In this document: positions 41,373-48,776 of the stretch, one piece after another
Layout of the letters: every line of letters begins with the position of its first letter
How positions within the stretch are numbered: position 1 is the stretch's first letter
Source: Candidatus Caribbeanibacter nitroreducens
GTDB lineage: Bacteria; Gemmatimonadota; Gemmatimonadetes; Palauibacterales; Palauibacteraceae
Assembly: GCA_947581645.1 (NCBI GenBank)
Contig: CANPVF010000128.1
Span: forward strand, 1-49,304
Reading direction: 5' to 3'
DNA: 49,304 bases
The notes under the pieces: model-generated
Told to the model about the DNA's origin: nothing
Databases searched by the model: none
What the model saw: only the letters and a program-made list of their open reading frames with translations
Position numbers and translations under genes: made by a program

Positions 41373-42733
41373 CGGCAGCCTCCTGCGTCCAGTCGTCGGG
41401 CCGGTTCTCGATCGAGTATCTCGCCCAGTTCCCGGTCCAGCTCCCCCGCCAGGCGCCGTGCCTCCCGCACCCGGGACGGAATGCCGGCCTGGCTCTCCCA
41501 GTTGGCGCACACGTGAATCCCCGGGGGCACCGCGGACAGGCCCTCGCCCCGGGCGTTCCAGCTCTCGTCGTGGGCCGGGACCCTGGTGCGGTGGACCGAC
41601 AGCGGCCGGGCGGGAGCGCCGGTGATCGCCTCGAACTCCCGCGCCGCCCGCTCCACGAGCCACGCGTCGTCCCGGCCCACGTCCTCCTCGCGCCCCATCC
41701 CGCCCAGGTAGGCCGTGCACACCCCCCGGCGCCCGAAGAGGCTCGAGTTCCAGGTCACCCCCCGGGTGGCGAACCCCTCCTCGGCCAGCGAGATCTGGTA
41801 GCCGAAGCCCCGACGCTCCAGGTCCGACTCCAGGTGGACGACGGCCAGCGGGTTGTAGCGGAGCCGGCGGAGCCGCTCCAACCCTCCGTCCGCTCCTCCT
41901 CCGGCGAGCAGATCCGCCGCCTCCGCCGCCGGCACCGTCAGGACCACCCGGCGCGCCTCCACGCGTCTCCCACCACCCCCGACGGAGACCCGGAAGCCCC
42001 GGTCCGTCCTCGCGACCGCCGACACGGGAGCCTCCAGCCGGAGACGGTCACCGCAGTCCTCGCCCAGCGCGTCGGTGAGGGTCGAGAGTCCCTCGGCGAA
42101 GCTGCACGGCGGGGGACGCTCGCCGCCCGTGAGGGCGCGGCGTGCCGCCGACAGCACGAAGCTCCGTGGCGAGCCGAAGGCCCGCCACAGCGGGATCAGC
42201 GAGTGTCGGGCCGGCATCCGGGCCGGATCCGAGGCGTAGATGCCCCCGAAGAGGGGACCCAGCAGGTGGAGGTAGCCCTCCTCACCGAAGCTGCGCCGGA
42301 AGTAGTCCGCGACGCTCTCCTCCTCCCGGGGCGGCCCGGCCACGGGCTCGGCCAGGAAACGGGCCTTGCCGGCGAGGGAGAGGAGGTCGGTGCGGAGGAA
42401 GCCCCCCGGGCCCAGTGGAGCGCGCCGGAGGCGGCCGTCCCGGTACACGTAGAGCGGGAGGTCCGGGGGCGCCGTCACGACCTCCCGCTCCAGGTCCAGC
42501 TCGTCCACCAGCCCGGCGACGGGATCGGTGAGCCGCGTGCGCTGGGGGCCGAGCTCCACGACGCGGCCCTGCACGCGGCGGCTCTCGATGACCCCGCCGG
42601 GCCGATCGTCCGCCTCCAGGACCACGACGTCCCGGCCTCGCTCCGCCAGCTCCCGGCACAGCACCAGGCCGGTGATCCCGGCGCCCACGACGGCGACGTC
42701 CCTCTGCTCTCCTGCCCCGACGTCCGCGTTCAT
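41369..42733 (-). CDS. hemY: Protoporphyrinogen oxidase (HemY type)
   Basis: HemY-type enzymes oxidise protoporphyrinogen IX (or coproporphyrinogen III in some lineages) using FAD. The 454-residue protein has the FAD motif DVAVVGAGITGLVLCRELAERG and VVVLEADDRPGGVIES, then VELGPQRTRL, LFGGIYASDP and a C-terminal GIHVCANWESQAGIPSRVREA that closes the FAD site. hemE, hemY and hemH close together support the haem role. The ATG lies nine bases after a candidate -10, so the mRNA is almost leaderless. Whether it uses proto- or coproporphyrinogen is not decided here. Confidence 0.9.
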   Translation of the reverse strand: MNADVGAGEQRDVAVVGAGITGLVLCRELAERGRDVVVLEADDRPGGVIESRRVQGRVVELGPQRTRLTDPVAGLVDELDLEREVVTAPPDLPLYVYRDGRLRRAPLGPGGFLRTDLLSLAGKARFLAEPVAGPPREEESVADYFRRSFGEEGYLHLLGPLFGGIYASDPARMPARHSLIPLWRAFGSPRSFVLSAARRALTGGERPPPCSFAEGLSTLTDALGEDCGDRLRLEAPVSAVARTDRGFRVSVGGGGRRVEARRVVLTVPAAEAADLLAGGGADGGLERLRRLRYNPLAVVHLESDLERRGFGYQISLAEEGFATRGVTWNSSLFGRRGVCTAYLGGMGREEDVGRDDAWLVERAAREFEAITGAPARPLSVHRTRVPAHDESWNARGEGLSAVPPGIHVCANWESQAGIPSRVREARRLAGELDRELGEILDREPARRLDAGGCR

Positions 42734-42742
42734 GACGGCCAG

Positions 42743-42771
42743 AATCTTCCCCCTGTGGCCGGCGCTATCAA
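42743..42771 (-). promoter_or_regulatory. Candidate hemY promoter TTGATA-N17-AAGATT, nearly leaderless
   Basis: On the minus strand TTGATA (42766-42771) is followed after exactly 17 bases by AAGATT (42743-42748), and the hemY ATG begins after nine more bases. A transcript from this site would have a leader of only two or three bases. Confidence 0.45.
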
Positions 42772-42814
42772 CGTGGGGGTTCGGCCGCCACCGTCGTCAC
42801 CGCTCCCGACGGCG

Positions 42815-42843
42815 TTGACCCGCCGGCGTCGGGGGCTTTCATT
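42815..42843 (+). promoter_or_regulatory. Weak candidate promoter for the 130-aa/hemH pair
   Basis: TTGACC at 42815-42820 is a 5/6 match to the canonical -35, and TTCATT follows after 17 bases at 42838-42843. The -10 match is only 3/6 and lacks the AG of the common pattern, so this is tentative. The leader would be about 46 bases. Confidence 0.35.
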
Positions 42844-42895
42844 CTCCCCGTCGCGCCGCCGCGCCATCAGCGAACCCCCGTCGACCGACCTCCAC

Positions 42896-43288
42896 ATGGA
42901 CACCTCGCCCGCCTTCCAGCGCGCCCTCCGGGAGATCCGGGAGCACATCCTCCGGTCCGACGGCCTGCCGGTGCCCGACGAGAAGCGCGAGGTGCTGGGC
43001 GACTACGAGCTGAGGGCCGCGGCGCCCGACCAGGAGTCGGTGACCTTCGACGTCGACGTCCGTGTACGGTCCGAGGCAGGGAGCGATTCCCCGGACGTGC
43101 GCCAGCGGTCGGTGGAGATCACGCCGCAGGTGATGGTGGACTCCCCGGACGGCATGCGCTTCTTCGCCGGCTGGAACGACGTCGGGCGGATCTTCGTCGT
43201 GTGGTTCACCGACGACTCCCTGGAGGCGATACGAGAACGACTCGAGGACCGACGCGAACCGAGCAACCGGGAGAACGACCAGCCATGA
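42896..43288 (+). CDS. Conserved-looking 130-aa protein coupled to hemH, unknown function
   Basis: The product MDTSPAFQRALREIREHILRSDG... has an N-terminal helix, then a beta-rich middle (DYELRAAAPDQESVTFDVDVRV), FFAGWNDVGRIFVVWFTDDSLEAI and a charged C-terminal helix. There is no signal peptide or membrane helix. Its stop overlaps the hemH start in an ATGA, so the two are translated together. Two Trp and several Phe residues cluster in FAGWNDVGRIFVVWF. I do not recognise a family; a role linked to haem synthesis is inferred from context only. Confidence 0.75.
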   Translation: MDTSPAFQRALREIREHILRSDGLPVPDEKREVLGDYELRAAAPDQESVTFDVDVRVRSEAGSDSPDVRQRSVEITPQVMVDSPDGMRFFAGWNDVGRIFVVWFTDDSLEAIRERLEDRREPSNRENDQP

Positions 43289-44382
43289 CCGCCGGAATCC
43301 TCCTCCTCAACTTCGGCGAGCCCCCGACCCCCGAGCGGGACGTCGTCGTGGACTACCTCACGCGGATCTTCTACAACAACGCGGACCTCGAGCAGCACGC
43401 CAACCGGGAGGCGGCGCTGGAGCGGAGCCGCGAACTGGCGGAGCGCAGGGCGCCCGGGCTCATGGAGGAGTACCGTGAGATCGGCGGTTCGCCCCTCAAT
43501 CCGCAGGCCGAGGAGCAGGCCGAGGCCCTGGCCGAGCAGCTTCGGGAGCGCGGGCGGGACGTACGGACGTGGGTGGGGATGCAGTTCATGGAGCCCACCG
43601 TCGCGGACGCCGCCGCCACCGCCCGCGAGGCCGACGTGGACCGCCTGGTGGGACTCCCCATCTATCCTCTCTGCGGGCGCTCGACCACCGTGGCGGCCCT
43701 GGAGGACCTGGATCGGGCGCTGGACGAGATGGGCTGGTCCCCGCCCCGGGCCGATCTGACGGGCTGGCACCGCCACCCCGACTACGTGTCCTACCGCGCC
43801 GAGAACGTCCGGCGGTTCTGCGAGAGCGAGGGCGTCGACCTCTCCGGTCCCGGGACGCGCCTGGTCCTCTCGGCCCACGGCACGCCGAGGAAGTACCTGG
43901 ACGAGGGGAACCGCTACGAGGAGTACGTCGAGGAGTACGTCCGGGCCCTGGCCGGAGCGCTGGACGTCGACGACCCGGTGCTGGGCTACCAGAACCACGG
44001 CAACCGGAGCGAGGTGGCGTGGACCGAGCCCGACGTGGAGGACGCGGTCACGTCGCTCGACGCCGAGCGTGTCGTCGTCGAGCCGGTGAGCTTCGTGCAC
44101 GAGCAGTCCGAGACCCTCTCCGAGCTGGACGTCGAGCTCCGGGAGGAGGCCGAGGAGGCGGGGCTGGAGCTGCACCGCGTGCCGGTCCCCCACGCCGAGC
44201 CGCGCTTCATCCGGCTCCTGGCCGACCTGGTGGAGCCCCTGCTGGAGGCCGATGCCCCCGAGGAAGGGGCGGACTCCGAGGGACGCCGCTTCCTCTACGG
44301 GGCCTGCCGCTGCAAGCCCACCGACGGCACGTTCTGCCTCAACTCCGTGGAGCAGCCCGCCCGGGAGCCGGCCACGGCCTGA
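43285..44382 (+). CDS. hemH: Ferrochelatase
   Basis: HemH inserts ferrous iron into the porphyrin. The 365-residue protein has ILLLNFGEPPTP, EYREIGGSPLNPQAEEQAE, VLSAHGTPRKYLDEGNRY with the catalytic histidine, and VVVEPVSFVHEQSETLSELDVEL with the conserved glutamate. YQNHGNRSEVAWTEPDVED matches the YQS...W.P segment. The C-terminus has three cysteines in GACRCKPTDGTFCLN, which could bind an iron-sulfur cluster as in some bacterial ferrochelatases. It overlaps the upstream 130-aa gene and converges on the SDR gene. Confidence 0.95.
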   Translation: MTAGILLLNFGEPPTPERDVVVDYLTRIFYNNADLEQHANREAALERSRELAERRAPGLMEEYREIGGSPLNPQAEEQAEALAEQLRERGRDVRTWVGMQFMEPTVADAAATAREADVDRLVGLPIYPLCGRSTTVAALEDLDRALDEMGWSPPRADLTGWHRHPDYVSYRAENVRRFCESEGVDLSGPGTRLVLSAHGTPRKYLDEGNRYEEYVEEYVRALAGALDVDDPVLGYQNHGNRSEVAWTEPDVEDAVTSLDAERVVVEPVSFVHEQSETLSELDVELREEAEEAGLELHRVPVPHAEPRFIRLLADLVEPLLEADAPEEGADSEGRRFLYGACRCKPTDGTFCLNSVEQPAREPATA

Positions 44383-44397
44383 CCTCCCGGCGGGGCG

Positions 44398-45177
44398 TCA
44401 CCCCCGGCGGCCGCGGTCCAGGACGTAGGGGTTCCGCTGCGCCGTGGGCATGATCACCAGGTCGTGTACGCTGACGTGCGGAGGGGCGTTGACCACGTAC
44501 GCCACGGCGTCCGCCACGTCCTCCGGTCTCAGAGGGCGGTATCCCTCGTACACCTGCTCGGCCCGCTCCTCGTCCCCGTGGAAGCGGACCTCCGAGAACT
44601 CGGTCTCCACGGCCCCCGGACTGATGCAGGAGGCACGGACACGCGTGTCCACCAGATCCACGTTCATGGCCTGCGTGAGGGCCCGCACCGCGAACTTGGT
44701 GGCGTTGTAGACGTTCCCGCCGGGATAGACCATGTGCCCGGCGATGCTCCCCATGTTGACCACGTGCCCGCGGTCTCGCCGGACCATGAGCGGCACGACG
44801 AAGCGGCTCACGTTCAGGAGGCCCGTGACGTTGGTGTCGATCATCCGGTCCCAGTCGTCGAAGGAGCCCTCGTGCAGGGGCGCCTTCCCGGCGGCCAGCC
44901 CGGCGTTGTTCACCAGCACCTCGGGCACCCGGCCCTCCCTCTCGAGTCGGGAGACGAGCTCCTCCACGGCGTCCCGATCCCGGACGTCGAGCTCGGCGAC
45001 CCGGACCTCCACCCCGTGGGCCTCCTCCAGCTCGCTCTCCAGCTCCTCGAGCCTCTCCAGGCGACGCGCCGCCAGGATCAGGTCCCGGCCGTCGCGGGCG
45101 AACTGCCGGGCGCACTCGCGGCCGATGCCGGCGCTGGCACCGGTGACGAAGACGGGGCTGAGGCGATCGTCGCTCAC
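44398..45177 (-). CDS. Short-chain dehydrogenase/reductase (YdfG-like)
   Basis: The 259-residue protein has the classical SDR cofactor motif VFVTGASAGIGRECARQF, followed by AARRLERLEELESEL (basic residues favour NADP), NNAGLAAGKAPL and NMGSIAGHMVYPGGNVYNATKFAV with the catalytic Ser-Tyr-Lys. SPGAVETEFSEVRFHGD resembles YdfG-type enzymes that oxidise serine or 3-hydroxy acids, though the substrate is uncertain. The GTG at 45177 (VSDDRLSPVF), with a GGAAGG-type site upstream, is preferred over the track start 13 codons earlier. Confidence 0.88.
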   Translation of the reverse strand: MSDDRLSPVFVTGASAGIGRECARQFARDGRDLILAARRLERLEELESELEEAHGVEVRVAELDVRDRDAVEELVSRLEREGRVPEVLVNNAGLAAGKAPLHEGSFDDWDRMIDTNVTGLLNVSRFVVPLMVRRDRGHVVNMGSIAGHMVYPGGNVYNATKFAVRALTQAMNVDLVDTRVRASCISPGAVETEFSEVRFHGDEERAEQVYEGYRPLRPEDVADAVAYVVNAPPHVSVHDLVIMPTAQRNPYVLDRGRRG

Positions 45178-45226
45178 GGTCTTCCCTTCCTCGATTCTCG
45201 TTCCACTCGGGGGCACCGGGTACGCG

Positions 45227-46966
45227 TCAGTACGCGATGGCGTAGGCTTCCCGGCGCGGGCCGGCCGCCGCCACGAGCGCGCCGGACTCCGGGTGCACGT
45301 AGATCATCTGGACGCCACCGAACGTGGCCAGCCATCCGTTCATGGGGTCCAGCCGGTGGCCCAGGCGGTCGAGGCTGTCCCGCACCGCCGGCCGCACCCG
45401 CGCCTCGATGGCCAGGCGCCGGTCGCCGTAGCTCCTGTACCGCGGCGCCTCGACGGCCTGCTGAGGCGTCATGCCGAACAGGTGGATGTTGTGAAACACC
45501 TGGAGCAGCGTCTGGCTCTGGCTGTCCCCTCCCGGCGTCCCGAAGGTGAAGGCCAGCTGGCCGTCCCGGAGCGCCATGGCCGGCATCAGCGTGTGGAAGG
45601 GCCGCTTCCCCGGCGCGATACGGTTCGGGTGTCCCTCCTCGAGCGTGAAGAGGCCGCCCCGGTTCTGGAGCACGATGCCCGTCTCCGGCTCCACCAGGCC
45701 CGATCCGAAGGAGTAGTACAGGCTCTGGATCCAGCTCACCGCATTTCCGTCGGCGTCCACCGCCGTCAGGTAGACCGTGTCGCCCGAGTCTCCGGCGTCC
45801 TCCGGACTGGCCGCGGTCTCGCCGCCGGCCGGGCCGCCGATGCCCGGCCCCGGATCCTCCATCGCGGAGTCCGGCGACACCAGCCGGGCCCTGCGGTGCA
45901 GGTATCCCTCGGAGAGCAGCGAGTCCATGGGAATGTCCGCCACGGAGGGGTCCGCGAGCCAGCGGGCCCGGTCGCCGAACGCCAGCTTCTTCAGCTCCAC
46001 CAGCGTGTGCAGGTAGCGGGTGCTGTTGTGGCCCATGGACTCGAGGTCGAACTGCTCGGCCATCTTCATCTGCTGGAGGAGGACGAAGCCCTGGGTGTTG
46101 GGCGGGAAGGTGAGGACGCGGTGTCCCCGGTAGTCGACCCCGATGGGGTCCGTCCACGTGGACGTGTGGTCGGCGAAGTCGCCCGGACGGAGGTAGCCGC
46201 CACGCTCCTCGAGGAACGACGCCAGGCGGTCGCCGATCTCCCCGCCGTACATGGCGCCGGGGCCCTGCTCGGCGATGGTCCGGAGGCTCTCGGCCAGGGC
46301 CGGATTCCGGAGCAGCGTTCCCACGGCCGGAGCCTCGCCGTCCCGCAGGTAGATGGCGCGCCCGGCCTCGTTCAGGTCGTCCGCGTGGTCCGCGAGATCC
46401 GCCCGGAGCTCCGTGCTCACCGGAAAGCCCTCCTCGGCGTACCGGATCGCCGGCTCCAGGGCCTCCGCCAGCGAGATGCTGCCCCGCTCCTCCAGGGCCG
46501 TCGCCCACGCCCCGACCGATCCGGGCACCGACACGGAGAGCGCTCCCCGGGTGGGGATCTCCTCCCGGCCGGCGTCCGCGAAGAACTCCGGCGTCGCGAG
46601 CTCGCCGGCGCGGCCGCTCCCGTTCAGCGCCGACACCTGGCCGGACTCCCCGTCGTAGAAGAGGCCGAAGGAGTCGCCCCCGACGCCGTTCATGTGCGGC
46701 CGCACGACCGCCAGCACCGCGGCCATGGTCACCGCGGCGTCCACGGCGTTCCCCCCGTCCCGGAGCACCCGGTAGCCGGCGGCCGACGCCAGGGGATGAT
46801 CCGAACTCACGGCGCCGGCGGTGCCGGCGACATCCGGACGATTCTGCGCCGGGAACTCCGCCTCCATGGTCACGGAATCGGCGGCCCCGGCTCCGCCTCC
46901 CGGCGAACCACCACAGGCGACCAGGAGGACGACCAGGAGGACGGGCGCGGCGGAGCGTCGAAGCAT
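45227..46966 (-). CDS. ggt: Gamma-glutamyltransferase, lipoprotein
   Basis: GGT hydrolyses or transfers the gamma-glutamyl group of glutathione-like compounds and is made as a precursor that cleaves itself. The chosen start MLRRSAAPVLLVVLLVACGGSP gives a lipoprotein signal with lipobox Cys and GGGAGA eight bases upstream; the track ATG is 25 codons earlier. Domain motifs are SSDHPLASAAGYRVLRDGGNAVDAAV, NGVGGDSFGLF, the autoprocessing Thr in SGDTVYLTAVDADGNAVS and FGSGLVEPETGIVLQNRGG. Length is 579 residues. In a bacillithiol-type cell the natural substrate is open. Confidence 0.93.
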   Translation of the reverse strand: MLRRSAAPVLLVVLLVACGGSPGGGAGAADSVTMEAEFPAQNRPDVAGTAGAVSSDHPLASAAGYRVLRDGGNAVDAAVTMAAVLAVVRPHMNGVGGDSFGLFYDGESGQVSALNGSGRAGELATPEFFADAGREEIPTRGALSVSVPGSVGAWATALEERGSISLAEALEPAIRYAEEGFPVSTELRADLADHADDLNEAGRAIYLRDGEAPAVGTLLRNPALAESLRTIAEQGPGAMYGGEIGDRLASFLEERGGYLRPGDFADHTSTWTDPIGVDYRGHRVLTFPPNTQGFVLLQQMKMAEQFDLESMGHNSTRYLHTLVELKKLAFGDRARWLADPSVADIPMDSLLSEGYLHRRARLVSPDSAMEDPGPGIGGPAGGETAASPEDAGDSGDTVYLTAVDADGNAVSWIQSLYYSFGSGLVEPETGIVLQNRGGLFTLEEGHPNRIAPGKRPFHTLMPAMALRDGQLAFTFGTPGGDSQSQTLLQVFHNIHLFGMTPQQAVEAPRYRSYGDRRLAIEARVRPAVRDSLDRLGHRLDPMNGWLATFGGVQMIYVHPESGALVAAAGPRREAYAIAY

Positions 46967-47114
46967 GGGGGTGGTCTCCCTGTCGGCTCGATCGAGGTGG
47001 AGCTGCGGGCCGTGGCCCGTGGCTCGAGAAGAGGTCGCCAACGTAGTGTATCGCCGGCCGGCGCCGCCAAGCGCCGGGCCGGACGACGCCCAGCATCTAC
47101 TTCAGAACGATGGT

Positions 47115-47142
47115 TGCATACCGCTGTTGTACGACGTGTTAA
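47115..47142 (-). promoter_or_regulatory. AT-rich candidate promoter upstream of ggt
   Basis: On the minus strand TTAACA (47137-47142, 5/6 of the canonical -35) is followed after 16 bases by TATGCA (47115-47120, 3/6 of the -10). It sits in the most AT-rich stretch of the 46967-47362 gap, about 150 bases before the ggt ATG. Weak call. Confidence 0.25.
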
Positions 47143-47423
47143 CTACCCTGCCGCCCGTCCTCGCGCTCCTCGCGGTGGCCCTTCCCTCCTCTGCCATCGC
47201 TTCCGGTACGGACGCGGCCGTCGGCACCGGCGGGGGGGGCACGCCCGCCGTCCCGGCCGCGGGACCGGACCCCCTGGCCGAGCGCATCGACGCCCGAATG
47301 CGGGAGGCCGAGCTGGAGGAATGCGAACTCGCCCATCGGGACCCGGGCTCGGGACGGGATGATCAGGCAGCGGCACCGGCGCTCGCGAGACGCTCCCGGG
47401 CCCACGCGAGCGAGTCGAAATAG
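47138..47423 (+). CDS. Candidate small secreted protein (94 aa), doubtful
   Basis: A frame from GTG at 47138 reads (M)LTTLPPVLALLAVALPSSAIASGTD, a plausible signal peptide, followed by a Gly/Ala/Pro-rich segment and DPLAERIDARMREAELEECELAHRD. It has no clear ribosome site, and its last 61 bases overlap the 3' end of the EAL/HDOD gene on the other strand. Open frames are common by chance at this GC content, so it may be spurious. Otherwise nothing is seen in 46967-47362 except the AT-rich patch. Confidence 0.3.
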
Positions 47424-48613
47424 AGCCGGGTGAGGTCCTCCGGATCCAGCGAGACGTCGACCTGATCGAGCACGTCGAACACCTGCTCCCAGCTCCCGGA
47501 CTCGTATCTCCGTGCGAGCCGAAGCGGGGCAGCGAGCGGACCGCTGTCGTAGAGAAGAGCCCAGCGCACATCCTCCCGGAGATCGAGCTGTTCCGCCACC
47601 CGTTCCATCGGCTCGTCCAGAAGCGAGTCCAGGAGCGAGAAGACGCCGAGGAGGAACAGGGCCGACGCGTCCTGATCGAACGCCGCTTCCCGCGCAAGGA
47701 GCTCCAGGAAGCGGCCGCGCTGGATGGCCGTCTTGGCGGCCTCCCGGTCCACGCCCTGCTCGCCCGTCACCGACGACACCAGCAGGAGCGACATCCAGCG
47801 GTGGAGCCGCTGCCGTCCGAGCATGCGGATGGCGTGCCCGATCGAGTTCACGCCGCGTCCTCCCACGCCAGCCGAGTTGACGATACGGAGCAGCTTGTAC
47901 GTCAGGGAGGGGGCGCTGCGGAACACCTCCTCGACTTCCGCGTCGGCCACGTCGAAGTCGCGCAGCAGGTTCAGGAGGCGAAACAGCTGGACCTGCTTCA
48001 CGGGCAGCTCGGATCCGGACACCGTCTCCGGCTCCCGGAAGAAGTTGCCCTGGAAGAGATCGAAGCCGAGCTCCTCCGCGCGCTCCCGGAGCGAGGGCGA
48101 CTCGACTCGTTCCGCCACCAACTGGACGTCATGGGATGCGGCGGCCTCCACGTCGTCCGCGATCTCCGCTTCGCCGCGATCCAGTACGTCGATCTTCACG
48201 TAATCGGCCACTTCCAGGAGCGGCTCCAGCTCCGGACGATAGGTGAAGTCGTCGAGGGCGAAGCAGTAGCCGTTGGCAGCCAGGACCCTGCACCGTCGAA
48301 CCGTCTCTGAATCGGGGGGAACGGACTCGAGGAGCTCCACGACCCAACCATCGGGTTCCACCAGTCGGACGGTGCCGTCCATGATCATGTCCTCGCTCAT
48401 GTTGATGAAGGCTGGTGCCCCCCGCGTGAGCTCCTCCAGCCCGAAGGTGACCACGGAGTTGACGATGACGTCGGACGTCATCTGCTCCGGATTCGCCTCC
48501 TCCGCCGCCCGGCTCCCCGCATCCCCGCGATAGAGGAGCTCATAGCCCCGGAGCTCCTCGTCGGCGTCGAAGATGGGCTGCCGGGCAACGAACGTTCGTA
48601 CGGGCTCGGTCAT
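47363..48613 (-). CDS. EAL/HDOD-domain signalling protein, degenerate EAL
   Basis: The 416-residue protein pairs an N-terminal EAL-like domain (residues about 7-195) with a C-terminal HDOD domain, as in YuxH/CdgJ-type proteins. FVARQPIFDADEELRGYELLYR shows ELL in place of EAL, and FALDDFTYRPELEPLL shows DDFT in place of DDFG, so c-di-GMP hydrolysis is unlikely. LAERVESPSLRERAEELGFDLFQGNFF matches the late EAL helix and loop. The HDOD part has APSLTYKLLRIVNSAGVG and SIGHAIRMLGRQRLHRWMSLLLVS. The start MTEPVRTFVARQP lacks a strong ribosome site. It probably acts as a regulator or scaffold. Confidence 0.88.
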   Translation of the reverse strand: MTEPVRTFVARQPIFDADEELRGYELLYRGDAGSRAAEEANPEQMTSDVIVNSVVTFGLEELTRGAPAFINMSEDMIMDGTVRLVEPDGWVVELLESVPPDSETVRRCRVLAANGYCFALDDFTYRPELEPLLEVADYVKIDVLDRGEAEIADDVEAAASHDVQLVAERVESPSLRERAEELGFDLFQGNFFREPETVSGSELPVKQVQLFRLLNLLRDFDVADAEVEEVFRSAPSLTYKLLRIVNSAGVGGRGVNSIGHAIRMLGRQRLHRWMSLLLVSSVTGEQGVDREAAKTAIQRGRFLELLAREAAFDQDASALFLLGVFSLLDSLLDEPMERVAEQLDLREDVRWALLYDSGPLAAPLRLARRYESGSWEQVFDVLDQVDVSLDPEDLTRLYFDSLAWARERLASAGAAA

Positions 48614-48651
48614 GGCATCGTGGCGGTCGTGGTTGCGGGAGTCCGTCCGGC

Positions 48652-48681
48652 CTTCGACTGCTGTCGTCGCTCGAGTCGAAG
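48652..48681. repeat. 8-bp inverted repeat upstream of the EAL/HDOD gene
   Basis: CTTCGACT (48652-48659) and AGTCGAAG (48674-48681) are perfect inverse copies separated by 14 bases, beginning 39 bases before the start codon. The element could be an operator or a leader hairpin. The rest of the 163-base gap to the aminotransferase shows no clear promoter. Confidence 0.55.
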
Positions 48682-48776
48682 TGTCGGCATCTGCGCGGGC
48701 CGAGTTGAAGACCCGGCTCTCGCCCGGTCCCGGCCGCTCCCGAGCACGGTCTCCGCGCCCCGGCTCGGCCGGTCCT

